NCBI GenBank assembly: GCA_031426215.1 | Contig: JANPKU010000167.1 | Span: forward strand, 1-11,906 | Origin: Sva-07 sp031426215 | GTDB taxonomy: Bacteria > Actinomycetota > Acidimicrobiia > Acidimicrobiales > Ilumatobacteraceae | Length of the DNA stretch: 11,906 nt | Reading direction: 5' to 3' | Position numbers and translations under genes: made by a program | In this document: piece by piece, positions 1 through 7,148 of the stretch | Layout: each line of letters opens with the position of its first letter | Position numbering within the stretch: position 1 is the stretch's first letter | Notes under the pieces: generated by a model | What the model was told of the DNA's origin: nothing | Databases searched by the model: none | What the model saw: the letters and a program-made list of their open reading frames with translations, nothing else

Positions 1-848
1 AGCAGCAGGAGCCCGACGGCACGTTCCCGACGGTGTCGTTTCCGAACCCGGAGGAACCCGGAGCGATGGACCTTCTGCTTGCCGAAGCGCAGGCCAGTGA
101 TGCCAAGGTGGCGCTGGCGAACGATCCCGACGCCGACCGGCTCGGTGTTGCGATCCCGCAGACCGACGGTTCGTGGCGTCGGCTCAGCGGCGACGAGATC
201 GGCTGGCTGTTCGCCGACTACATCCTTGCCAACACCACCGGTGACGACCGGCTCGTGGTGACCACCCTGGTGTCGTCGTCGCTGCTCGCACGGATGGCCG
301 AGGCCGCCGGGGTGCACAGCGAGGAGACGTTCACCGGTTTCAAGTGGATCGGCAAGATCGCCACCGAACGCCCGGACGTGCGGTTGGTGCTCGGCTACGA
401 GCAGGCGCTCGGCTACCTGGTCGCTCCTCGCCCGCTCGACAAGGATGGGATCACCGCAGCGGTGCTGATGGCCGAGATCGCAGCGGTGGCCGAGTCCGAA
501 GGTCACACGCTGCAGAATCGCCTCGACGCCATCGCCGAGCGGTTCGGACGATACGTGACCGCCGAGTTGTCGGTGAAGATGGCGCCCACCGACGGTGCTA
601 CGTGGGTGGCGTCGATCGAGGCGGACCCTCCGAGCAACGTCGCGGGCCGCAGCGTGGTGTCGGTGCAGTCATATCCGGAAGCCAACTTGGTGCGTCTGAT
701 GCTCGACGGAGGCATCCGGCTGCAGATCCGCCCCAGCGGCACCGAGCCCAAGGTGAAACTCTACGGCGAAGCCGTCGACCTCGACCCGGCCACTCTCCGC
801 TCGCTGCTCGAATCGCTGGTGTCCGACACCCGACCCAGCCGTCGGTAG
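1..848 (+). CDS. Alpha-D-phosphohexomutase, PMM/PmmB type, possibly a phosphopentomutase (5' end missing)
   Basis: The reading frame is open from the window edge (first full codon at 3), so about 281 C-terminal residues are present of a family usually near 450-550. The start and the catalytic-serine domain lie outside. Visible are the family motif SFPNPEEPGAMD near 39-74, the metal-binding loop DPDADR at 123-140, the sugar-specificity stretch TGFKWIGKI near 333-359, GYEQALGYL followed by DKDGITAA, and the C-terminal phosphate-binding loop RPSGTEPK at 729-752. The family moves phosphate between C1 and C6 (or C5) of sugar phosphates in the cytoplasm. The neighbours, adenosine deaminase and upp, suggest ribose/deoxyribose-1-phosphate as substrate, as for human PGM2. 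From memory, Mycobacterium tuberculosis pmmB also lies next to upp. The family call is firm and the substrate is inference. The TAG stop overlaps a likely promoter for the next gene. Confidence 0.93.
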   Translation, partial: QQEPDGTFPTVSFPNPEEPGAMDLLLAEAQASDAKVALANDPDADRLGVAIPQTDGSWRRLSGDEIGWLFADYILANTTGDDRLVVTTLVSSSLLARMAEAAGVHSEETFTGFKWIGKIATERPDVRLVLGYEQALGYLVAPRPLDKDGITAAVLMAEIAAVAESEGHTLQNRLDAIAERFGRYVTAELSVKMAPTDGATWVASIEADPPSNVAGRSVVSVQSYPEANLVRLMLDGGIRLQIRPSGTEPKVKLYGEAVDLDPATLRSLLESLVSDTRPSRR

Positions 849-851
849 CGT
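823..851 (+). promoter_or_regulatory. Likely leaderless promoter of the first adenosine deaminase gene
   Basis: A -35-like CCGACA (823-828), a 17-nt spacer and a -10 TAGCGT (846-851, fitting TANNNT) end 6 nt before the ATG at 858, where a leaderless transcript would begin. The first three bases of the -10 are the TAG stop of the upstream phosphohexomutase gene. No Shine-Dalgarno sequence is present before the ATG, which agrees with a leaderless start. Pattern match only. Confidence 0.5.
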
Positions 852-857
852 GGCCCC

Positions 858-1946
858 ATGTCGCTGGCCGATCTGATCCAACGAGCGCCCAAGGCGCTGC
901 TCCATGACCACCTCGACGGAGGCGTCCGTCCACACACCGTGATCGAACTCGCTCGGGAATTCGGCTACAAGGATCTGCCGACGACCGACGTCGACGATCT
1001 CGCCACGTGGTTCAACCGCGGTGCCAAGCGCAACGACCTCGTGCTGTATCTCGAGACGTTTGCCCACACCGTCGGCGTGATGCAGGATCGTGACGCGATC
1101 GAACGAGTTGCATACGAATGTGCACAGGACCTCGCAGCTGACGGCGTCGTGTACGCCGAAGTGCGATTCGCGCCCGAACTGAGCACCGAGAAGGGCATGA
1201 CACTCGACGAGGTGATGGAGGCGGTGCTCGACGGTTTCCGGCGTGGCTCGGCCGGTACCGAGCTCACGATCTACTCGATCGTGTCGGCGATGCGCACCGC
1301 TGCACGTTCGCTCGAGATCGCCGAGTTGGCTGTGCGCTTCCGAGATGCCGGCGTCGTGGGTTTCGACATCGCGGGCGCTGAGGCGGGCTATCCACCGTCT
1401 CGCCATCTCGACGCGTTCCAGTACGTCAACCGTGAGAACTTCCACTCGACCATTCACGCCGGCGAAGCGTTCGGGCTGCCGTCAATCTGGGAGGCGGTGC
1501 AGTTCTGTGGCGCCGAGCGCCTCGGGCACGGCGTGCGGATCGTCGACGACATCGACCCGGGCGATGGTCTCGGCTCGGAGAAGCTGGGTCGATTGGCCAC
1601 CTACATCCGAGACCGACGCATCCCGCTCGAGCTTTGTCCGACGTCGAACGTCAACACCGGTGTCGTGCCATCGATTGCCGACCATCCGATCGGCATGCTG
1701 CGACGGCTGCGCTTCCGCGTGACGGTGAACACCGACAACCGACTGATGAGCAACACGTCGATGACCAAGGAGATGCAAAAGCTTCACGATGCGTTCGGGT
1801 GGGGTCTCGACGACCTCGAATGGCTCACCGTGAACGCGATGAAGTCGTCGTTCGCTCCGTTCCCCGAACGGCTCAAGCTGATCAACGGTGTGATCAAACC
1901 GCGTTACTCGATCCTGAAGTCCGAACTCTCCCTCGGGGCGGCCTGA
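858..1946 (+). CDS. add: Adenosine deaminase (copy 1)
   Basis: This 362-residue cytoplasmic zinc enzyme should hydrolyse adenosine and deoxyadenosine to inosine and deoxyinosine plus ammonia. The (beta/alpha)8 deaminase motifs appear in order: HDHLDGG with zinc ligands H16 and H18, FAPEL at 104-108, GFDIAGAE at 168-175, HAGE at 200-203 (zinc H200, catalytic E203), RLGHG with H224, CPTSN at 260-264, and NTDNRLMS with zinc D293. The usual second aspartate of the DD pair is N294, a variant I recall as common in actinobacterial Add. Length is normal. The ATG at 858 is supported by the -10 element just upstream and by the N-terminus beginning shortly before the HxH motif. It ends 1 nt before upp, so the two are very probably co-transcribed. 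A second, more divergent copy lies at 3585-4685. Confidence 0.96.
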   Translation: MSLADLIQRAPKALLHDHLDGGVRPHTVIELAREFGYKDLPTTDVDDLATWFNRGAKRNDLVLYLETFAHTVGVMQDRDAIERVAYECAQDLAADGVVYAEVRFAPELSTEKGMTLDEVMEAVLDGFRRGSAGTELTIYSIVSAMRTAARSLEIAELAVRFRDAGVVGFDIAGAEAGYPPSRHLDAFQYVNRENFHSTIHAGEAFGLPSIWEAVQFCGAERLGHGVRIVDDIDPGDGLGSEKLGRLATYIRDRRIPLELCPTSNVNTGVVPSIADHPIGMLRRLRFRVTVNTDNRLMSNTSMTKEMQKLHDAFGWGLDDLEWLTVNAMKSSFAPFPERLKLINGVIKPRYSILKSELSLGAA

Positions 1947-1947
1947 C

Positions 1948-2583
1948 ATGGCAGTGGACATCACCATCGTCGATCACCCGGTGTGCACCGATGCCCTGGC
2001 CCGCATCCGCGACCGGGACACGCCGAACGCACTGTTCCGACAGAACCTCGAGCGGATCGGCGGCCTGTTGATCGCCGAGGCGACCCGGACCTTGCCGACG
2101 ATCGATGGCACCGTCGAGACACCGTTGACCACTGCGCCGGCTCGGCGCATTGCAGTGCAACCCGTCGTGGTTCCGATCCTTCGCGCCGGTCTGGGCTTCG
2201 TCGGTCCGGCGCAGGCGTTGCTCCCGAACGCCGACATCGGCTTCATCGGCATGGCCCGCAACGAGACGACCCACCAGCCTGAGCCGTACGTGAACAAGCT
2301 GCCGGAGTCACTCGCCGGCCGCCCGGTGATCGTGCTCGACCCGATGGTCGCAACGGGCGGGTCCTTGGTCCACACGATTCGCCTGCTGCTCGAACGCGGC
2401 GCCCCGGAACCGATCACCGTCGTCTGTGCGCTCGCTGCGCCAGAGGGCCTCGCCACGCTCGAGAAGGCGGGCCTGTCGATTCGCCTCTTCACCGCCTCGA
2501 TCGACGATCACCTGAACGACGACGCGTTCATCGTCCCCGGTCTGGGCGACGCCGGCGACCGCCAATTCGGCACCCCCGCCTGA
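1948..2583 (+). CDS. upp: Uracil phosphoribosyltransferase
   Basis: This 211-residue cytoplasmic enzyme makes UMP from uracil and PRPP in pyrimidine salvage. The whole protein matches the Upp pattern: an N-terminal HP(V)CTDALARIRD-type segment, RQNLERIGGLL at 31-41, VPILRAGLGF at 75-84, the PRPP-binding loop VLDPMVATGGS at 129-139, and the C-terminal uracil-binding segment IVPGLGDAGDRQFGT at 195-209. Length is typical. The ATG follows the adenosine deaminase stop after a single base, with only a weak purine-rich GGGGCGG upstream, so translation is probably coupled. The gene converges on the oxygenase gene on the other strand, and the whole 57-bp gap between them is essentially palindromic element A. 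Confidence 0.97.
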   Translation: MAVDITIVDHPVCTDALARIRDRDTPNALFRQNLERIGGLLIAEATRTLPTIDGTVETPLTTAPARRIAVQPVVVPILRAGLGFVGPAQALLPNADIGFIGMARNETTHQPEPYVNKLPESLAGRPVIVLDPMVATGGSLVHTIRLLLERGAPEPITVVCALAAPEGLATLEKAGLSIRLFTASIDDHLNDDAFIVPGLGDAGDRQFGTPA

Positions 2584-2584
2584 C

Positions 2585-2639
2585 TGTTCGAGATGTGCTC
2601 GGGACCGGCTACGCCGAGTCCCCTGGCACCTCTCGAACA
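2585..2639. repeat. 55-bp near-palindromic element, copy A (possible bidirectional terminator)
   Basis: The outer arms TGTTCGAGA / TCTCGAACA pair, continue past one mismatch through GTGC / GCAC, and enclose a second stem GGGAC (2601-2605) / GTCCC (2618-2622) and a tip CGG / CCG around a 5-nt loop. The element fills the gap between the converging upp and oxygenase genes, 1 nt from each stop codon. Its reverse complement matches copy B at 50 of 55 positions. There is no T-tract. A terminator or REP-like dispersed repeat are the main readings. Confidence 0.8.
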
Positions 2640-2640
2640 C

Positions 2641-3498
2641 TCAGCCGAGGAAGCGCAGCGGCATGTCGGCTGGACGCTGGAGCCAGTTCCAGTCGGGGTA
2701 CTCGGCGTCGCCGGCGATGCAGTGCAGCGAGTAGGCGTGGCGGCTGACGCCTGATCGGTTGACGTCGCTCCAGTGGGGGAGCCGGCCGTTCAATACGACC
2801 AGCGTGCCCGCTGGCACCTCGAGCGGGACCAACTCGCTGCCGAGCGGTGGCGGTTCGGGCAGCGGCGTGGCGTCGAGGGATTCCATCAGCGTGCCCTCGC
2901 CGGAGTCGTGTCGTTTGAACAGCTCGCGAAGCGGGCCGCGATGCCCACCCGGCGCCGCCCACAGACAGCCGTTGTCCAGCGTGGCGTCTTCGATCGCGAA
3001 CCAGAAGCCGGTGACCGAGATCGGGTCGGTGTACAGGAATGTGGCGTCCTGGTGACAACCGACTTCGCCGCCGATGTGCGGCTGCTTGAAGATGTACATC
3101 GACTGCAGCGCACGAGCGTCGACGATGCCGATGTCGTCGGCGATCTCGGCGAGCCGTGGGTCGTACGAGAACTGCTCGAACTCGTCGTCGAGGTCGTGTT
3201 GGGCGTGACCGATCTTGTTGATGCTCAGTTCCTTCGGCTGGGTCAGTTCGCCGTCGGGACCGAACGCGTGCTCCTCGAAGAAACACCAGATGGCAGATCC
3301 ACTGGCGAGGAACTCGCCGTCGGACACGCGGGCCTGCTGGTTGGTGGTGAACACCGATCGCTGTTCGGATGGCTGCCATTCGTCGACGATGTCGAGGGCC
3401 CGCTGACGGAGCCGAGTCCGCGACTCGGCGGACGCGAAGTCGGGGACCACCAGAAAACCGTCACGTTCGTACGACTCGATCTGATCAACGCTGAGCAC
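2641..3498 (-). CDS. Phytanoyl-CoA dioxygenase family (PHYHD1-like) Fe(II)/2-oxoglutarate oxygenase
   Basis: This 285-residue protein belongs to the PhyH family, which uses Fe(II), O2 and 2-oxoglutarate to hydroxylate small molecules. The double-stranded beta-helix ligands are visible: HQD (H149 and D151) and distal H242 in LPHWSD, with R253 in SRHAYSLH as the likely 2-oxoglutarate contact. Segments SINKIGHA (92-99), SMYIFKQPHIGGEV (133-146), HQDATFLYT, and EDATLDNGCLW (170-180) resemble human PHYHD1 as I remember it. No signal peptide or membrane segment is seen. The start is GTG at 3498: it opens the normal N-terminus (SYERDGFLVV) and lies 7 nt after a TACGAT -10 element, with no ribosome site. 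The frame stays open upstream into the deaminase gene, but that part is not protein-like. The gene is bracketed by the inverted 55-bp elements. Substrate unknown; no established link to nucleosides. Confidence 0.92.
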   Translation of the reverse strand: MLSVDQIESYERDGFLVVPDFASAESRTRLRQRALDIVDEWQPSEQRSVFTTNQQARVSDGEFLASGSAIWCFFEEHAFGPDGELTQPKELSINKIGHAQHDLDDEFEQFSYDPRLAEIADDIGIVDARALQSMYIFKQPHIGGEVGCHQDATFLYTDPISVTGFWFAIEDATLDNGCLWAAPGGHRGPLRELFKRHDSGEGTLMESLDATPLPEPPPLGSELVPLEVPAGTLVVLNGRLPHWSDVNRSGVSRHAYSLHCIAGDAEYPDWNWLQRPADMPLRFLG

Positions 3499-3505
3499 GG
3501 CCGCA

Positions 3506-3511
3506 ATCGTA
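3506..3511 (-). promoter_or_regulatory. Candidate -10 element of a leaderless oxygenase transcript
   Basis: Read on the minus strand the bases are TACGAT, fitting TANNNT, followed by a 7-nt spacer and the GTG start at 3498. The matching -35 position falls inside palindromic element B (3522-3576) and shows no good hexamer. The spacing resembles the arrangement before the first adenosine deaminase gene and decides the GTG start. Confidence 0.45.
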
Positions 3512-3521
3512 GTTGGCGCGC

Positions 3522-3576
3522 TGTTCGAGATGTGCCTGGGGACACGGCGTACCCGGTCCCGCGCACATCTCGAACA
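3522..3576. repeat. 55-bp near-palindromic element, copy B (possible terminator)
   Basis: The outer arms are a perfect 14-bp inverted repeat (3522-3535 TGTTCGAGATGTGC with 3563-3576). Inside are GGGAC (3539-3543) / GTCCC (3556-3560) and CGG / CCG around a 5-nt loop. It lies 8 nt past the stop of the second adenosine deaminase gene and upstream of the oxygenase promoter. It could end the transporter-deaminase transcript or insulate the oxygenase gene. It is an inverted copy of element A, with five differences over 55 bp. Confidence 0.85.
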
Positions 3577-3584
3577 ATCGGTCG

Positions 3585-4685
3585 TCAGTGCGGGGCGTAG
3601 CCAGGTGTGATCTGTTCGGCGACGATGCGGCGGCGGGTGTCCATCCCAGCGAACGACGACATCATCGCGTTCGTTGCGAGGCGCTCCATCTCGGCCATCG
3701 TGAGATCGTGGGCGGTTGCGACGGCGTCGAGTTCGCTCGACGGCATCACGTTGCTCATCAGCCGATTGTCGGTGTTGTAGCCGACGTTGAACCCCGCCCG
3801 GAGGAACGGCCCGATCGGGTGTTCGGCCACGCTCGGCACGGCCCCGATCTGCACGTTGCACGTCGGTGCCATCTCGAGGTGGATCTGGTGATCGAGCACG
3901 TACTGGGCGAGCGGGCCGAGCGTCAGCTCCGTCGATCGCACGCTCCCCGCATCGGTCGCGTCGACGAGGTTGGTGTCGGATCGCAGGCGGACGCCATGAC
4001 CGATGCGATGAGCCCCGTGAGCGAGTGCATCGGAGATCAGCTCGAGATCCGGTGGTTCGCTCGCGTGGATCGTGACGTTGAGCAGCGCCGACCGGGCGAA
4101 CGCCAGCGCCTCGGCATGCAGCGACGGAGCGAAGCCGGTCTCGGCCCCGGCCAGGTCGAATGCCACCACCTTGTCGTCCCACGCCTTCAGTCGGTCGACG
4201 AGCTGGACGATCTCGACCGATCGCTCACCGGTGCGCATCGCGCACAGGATCGCGTTCACGACGATCACCGAGCCCCGTTCGGCTGCAGCTTTCTCGCCAC
4301 CACGGAACCCCGACGTGACCGCTTCGACCACGGCCTCCAGCGCCAACCCGTGTTGCTGATGCAGTTCCGGAGCGAACCGGATCTCCGCGTAGACGACACC
4401 GTCGTCGGCGAGATCGACCACCGCTTCCTGCGCGATTCGTTCGAGCTGGTCGGGCGTCTGCATCACGGCGAGCGTGTGCTCGAAGGTGGCCAGGTATTGC
4501 AGGAGGTCGGCCGTCTCGGCGCCCCGGGTGAACCACGCCTGCAGCTCGTCCGGGTCGGTGGTCGGAAGCAGCCAGCCGATCTGGTCGGCCAACTCCAGCA
4601 CGGTCGCAACCCGCAGGCCACCGTCGAGGTGGTCGTGCAACAGTACCTTGGGCAGTTCGCGAGCCTGGTCGAGGGTGATCGTCAC
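3585..4685 (-). CDS. Adenosine deaminase family protein (divergent copy 2)
   Basis: This 366-residue protein is a paralogue of the deaminase at 858-1946. The N-terminal third looks about half identical by eye, then divergence grows. All expected zinc and catalytic residues are kept: H17 and H19 in HDHLDGG, H207 and E210 in HASE, H230 in RIGHG, D306 in NTDNRLMS. Two active-site motifs differ from copy 1: HASE replaces HAGE, and APTCN (273-277) replaces CPTSN. Activity is therefore expected, perhaps on a different aminated nucleoside. The start is taken as GTG at 4685, which gives an N-terminus (TITLDQARELPKVLLHDHLDGG) matching copy 1 and leaves 28 nt after the permease stop; the frame further upstream only overlaps the permease gene. 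It is last in the transporter run, so it probably acts on imported nucleosides. Family firm, substrate uncertain. Confidence 0.93.
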   Translation of the reverse strand: MTITLDQARELPKVLLHDHLDGGLRVATVLELADQIGWLLPTTDPDELQAWFTRGAETADLLQYLATFEHTLAVMQTPDQLERIAQEAVVDLADDGVVYAEIRFAPELHQQHGLALEAVVEAVTSGFRGGEKAAAERGSVIVVNAILCAMRTGERSVEIVQLVDRLKAWDDKVVAFDLAGAETGFAPSLHAEALAFARSALLNVTIHASEPPDLELISDALAHGAHRIGHGVRLRSDTNLVDATDAGSVRSTELTLGPLAQYVLDHQIHLEMAPTCNVQIGAVPSVAEHPIGPFLRAGFNVGYNTDNRLMSNVMPSSELDAVATAHDLTMAEMERLATNAMMSSFAGMDTRRRIVAEQITPGYAPH

Positions 4686-4713
4686 ACGTGGAGTGTCGCG
4701 CGCCGGGCCAGGG

Positions 4714-6003
4714 CTATTGCATCCCCTTGAACCAGGGGATGCCTTCCTCGGCGGGCGGTCTGAGCCGTTGAGCGCCGACCGACACGGCGATGAGCGTGAC
4801 CACGTACGGCGTGACGAACACGAGCTGATTGTTCGGCTCCTGTACCGAGAAGTACGCCCAGAACGCGACGACCGAGAACGCCAGCACGGTCCCGGCACCG
4901 GTCAGCGAGCGTTGATACGCCATGTAGAGCGCCGTCACCACCAACCCGATAGCGGCTGCGAGGAACAAGGCGTTCACCAGTGCGGCTGGGTTGGTCCGCA
5001 ACGTGATGCCCTGCGCGTAGCCGAACAGGGCGGCGCCGGCGGCCGTGCCGGCGGGCATCCAGTTACCGAAGATCATCGTGGCGAGGCCGAGGAATCCTCG
5101 ACCGGCGACCTGGTTCTCCTGGTACCGATTCGAGAACAGCACGAGGATGGCACCGCCCATTCCGGCGAGCGCACCGGACATCGCCATGCCGATGTAGCGC
5201 ATCTTGTGGACCGACACCCCGAGCGACGCTGCAGCCGACGGGCGCTCACCACTGAAGCGCAACCGCAGCCCGAGCGGCGTGTGCCACAGGAGGTAGGCGA
5301 TCCCGAAGAACAACCCCACCGCGATGACCACGTCCCAGGTCACAGCGGTGGTCATACCTCTCAGGAAACCGGCCGCGTCGGCGATCATGAACCACCCGGT
5401 GTCCTCGAACCAGCCCAAGATGTCCGGCGTCGTCCAGCCGAACAGATCACCGCCCGACAGGAACGGCATCGTGAACGAACCGATGCTTCCCTTGTTGCCG
5501 GGCGACGACGTGACCGACCCGCCCTGCACGTCGACGAACAGTTCGCTCGCCATGAAACGGGCGACACCCGGCGCGATGAGGTTGATGGCGACGCCGGCGA
5601 CGATGTGGTTGACCCCGAACGTGGTGGTGGCGACGCTCATGAGCAGTCCGCCGAGCATGCCGCCGACGATGCCGCCGACCAGTGCCATCCACGGCCCGTA
5701 CTGCCACCCCCACCAGCCGGCGGAGATGGTACCCATCACCATCATGCCGTCGAGTCCGATGTTGATCGTGCCACTTCGTTCGGCGACGAGACCCGACAGA
5801 CCGGCGAGCCCGATCGGTGCTGCGAGGCGGAGTGCGACACCGAAGGTGCCGCTCGATGTGAGGTCGGGAGTGTCGGAGATGATCCGCGCCGCTGACATGA
5901 CTGCGACGCCGACCATGACGAGGAGCACGATCCGTGTGCGGGCCGACGAACGCCTCGGTGACTGCTCGGGAGCGACGATGGGGGCGTTGATGGTGGCGCT
6001 CAT
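4714..6003 (-). CDS. Nucleoside ABC transporter permease (NupQ/YufQ type)
   Basis: This 429-residue polytopic inner-membrane protein is one of two permeases of a BMP-dependent nucleoside importer. Family hallmarks are GLVAERSGTINIGLDGMM at 71-88, GVNHIVAGVAINL at 130-142, the cytoplasmic coupling segment GERPSAAASLGVSVHKMRYIG near 252-272, and GRGFLGLATMIFGNW at 301-315. Hydrophobic segments are seen near 24-38, 54-72, 84-98, 104-126, 133-150, 222-240, 268-290, 308-332, 340-362, 370-386 and 394-410. It is about 100 residues longer than the roughly 320 I expect for this family. The excess is an N-terminal arm, a long loop at about 155-220, and an extra hydrophobic C-terminal stretch. The ATG overlaps the stop of the upstream permease by 4 bases (ATGA), indicating translational coupling. 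Confidence 0.94.
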   Translation of the reverse strand: MSATINAPIVAPEQSPRRSSARTRIVLLVMVGVAVMSAARIISDTPDLTSSGTFGVALRLAAPIGLAGLSGLVAERSGTINIGLDGMMVMGTISAGWWGWQYGPWMALVGGIVGGMLGGLLMSVATTTFGVNHIVAGVAINLIAPGVARFMASELFVDVQGGSVTSSPGNKGSIGSFTMPFLSGGDLFGWTTPDILGWFEDTGWFMIADAAGFLRGMTTAVTWDVVIAVGLFFGIAYLLWHTPLGLRLRFSGERPSAAASLGVSVHKMRYIGMAMSGALAGMGGAILVLFSNRYQENQVAGRGFLGLATMIFGNWMPAGTAAGAALFGYAQGITLRTNPAALVNALFLAAAIGLVVTALYMAYQRSLTGAGTVLAFSVVAFWAYFSVQEPNNQLVFVTPYVVTLIAVSVGAQRLRPPAEEGIPWFKGMQ

Positions 6004-7148
6004 GAACTCGCTCCGATCGGGCTCGGCTCGGCCTGCGGGGGAGGCGATTGATCGACGGACGTGGCTCTCGCAGCTTCCTCGGCTGCCGCCGCATCGTTAC
6101 GGCGCCTCACCACCTCGTAGGCGATCACGGCGGCCAGGAGGAAGGAGCCCTGCAGGATCTTGCCGATCTCGGGGGGAATTCCGAGTGGTCCGAGGCGCTG
6201 CGTCGCCCGCTCGATCGTGGCCCACACGATTGCCGCGGCGGCAATGCCGACCGGGCTGTTGCGGCCGAGCAGGGCAAGGCCGAGGCCGGTGAAACCGAGT
6301 TGGAACGGAAAGGCGTCGCCGTACTTGAGGAACGTCGGATCGGCGAGGAGGAACGGCAGCCCGATCATGCCCGCCACCGCACCGGACATGAAGAGTGTGA
6401 TCAGCACCATCTTCTTCGGATTGACGCCCGCCGACAGTGCCGCGTCGGCGTTCATGCCCGAGAGCTTCAGCTCGTAACCGAACAGGCTGCGATTGAGGAG
6501 AATGTGATAGAGCACACCGAGGAGGATCGCGAACGGCAGGAACCCGAGCACCTGCACACCCGGGGCGAAGTTGAACCCGAAGAACTCGAAGATCGGGTTC
6601 AGCGCCGGGAGTTGGGCCGACTTCGGCATCACCTTGGTTTGGGCGACGAGGCCGCCGTTGGCGTCATCACGGAAGTACTCCGACAACAAGAAGGCCGTGA
6701 GTCCGATGCCGATGTAGTTCAGCATGATCGTCGACACCACCACGTTGACATTGCGGGTGACGTTGAGGATCGCGGCGATCAATGCCCACGAGCCGCCGAC
6801 CGACATCGCGACGAGGAAGACGAATGGCACGTGCAGGAGTGGCGGCAGGCTGACCGCGGCACCGGCCCAGCCGGCGATGAGAGCCGCGAGGATGTACTGG
6901 CCGTTCGAGCCGATGTTGAAGAGGTTCATCTTGAACCCGATGGCCACGGCAACCCCGGAGACGTAGAGCGGGACGGCGGTGTTGATGATGATGACGACCG
7001 ACTGTGTCGAATCGATCGTCTTCCACATCTCGAGGAATGCATTGATCGGGTTGTTTCCCGAGATCAAGAGGGCGATCGACGAGATCAGAATCGCTGCGGC
7101 GGCGGCGACCAGCGGTGCGAGCGATGCACGCCAGATTCGTTCCAACAT
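6000..7148 (-). CDS. Nucleoside ABC transporter permease (NupP/YufP type)
   Basis: This 382-residue membrane protein is the second permease of the importer. It has an N-terminal hydrophobic segment (11-30). The conserved FKMNLFNIGSNGQYILAA lies at 72-89 (family pattern GLFNIGxxGQ), VNVVVSTIMLNYI at 134-146, the coupling segment GMNADAALSAGVNPKKM at 231-247, and further hydrophobic segments follow near 248-268, 284-312 and 332-347. The tail from about 350 is charged and Ala/Pro-rich and is probably cytoplasmic. The start ATG shares one base with the stop of the ATPase gene (TGATG on the minus strand) and the 3' end overlaps the next permease by 4 bases, so the three ABC genes form one tight operon. 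Length is near the family norm. Substrate class is inferred from family and gene neighbours. Confidence 0.95.
   Translation of the reverse strand: MLERIWRASLAPLVAAAAAILISSIALLISGNNPINAFLEMWKTIDSTQSVVIIINTAVPLYVSGVAVAIGFKMNLFNIGSNGQYILAALIAGWAGAAVSLPPLLHVPFVFLVAMSVGGSWALIAAILNVTRNVNVVVSTIMLNYIGIGLTAFLLSEYFRDDANGGLVAQTKVMPKSAQLPALNPIFEFFGFNFAPGVQVLGFLPFAILLGVLYHILLNRSLFGYELKLSGMNADAALSAGVNPKKMVLITLFMSGAVAGMIGLPFLLADPTFLKYGDAFPFQLGFTGLGLALLGRNSPVGIAAAAIVWATIERATQRLGPLGIPPEIGKILQGSFLLAAVIAYEVVRRRNDAAAAEEAARATSVDQSPPPQAEPSPIGASS

Noticed and set aside
33..35. GTG at 33 as the start of the phosphohexomutase
   Set aside because: The frame is open to the window edge and the residues before 33 (QEPDGTFPT) continue the conserved family motif, so the gene is cut, not started, here.
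669..1457. Minus-strand open frame across the phosphohexomutase and deaminase genes
   Set aside because: It is antisense to two well-supported genes and contains no recognisable domain.
2585..3576. Palindromic elements as SOS (LexA) boxes because their arms contain TTCGA
   Set aside because: The GAAC/GTTC half-sites are more than 40 nt apart instead of about 4 nt, and the elements follow stop codons rather than precede genes.
3499..4182. Open frame extending the oxygenase protein upstream to 513 residues
   Set aside because: The added part is Arg/Pro-rich, overlaps the second deaminase in another frame and crosses palindromic element B. The PhyH N-terminus begins normally at the GTG at 3498.
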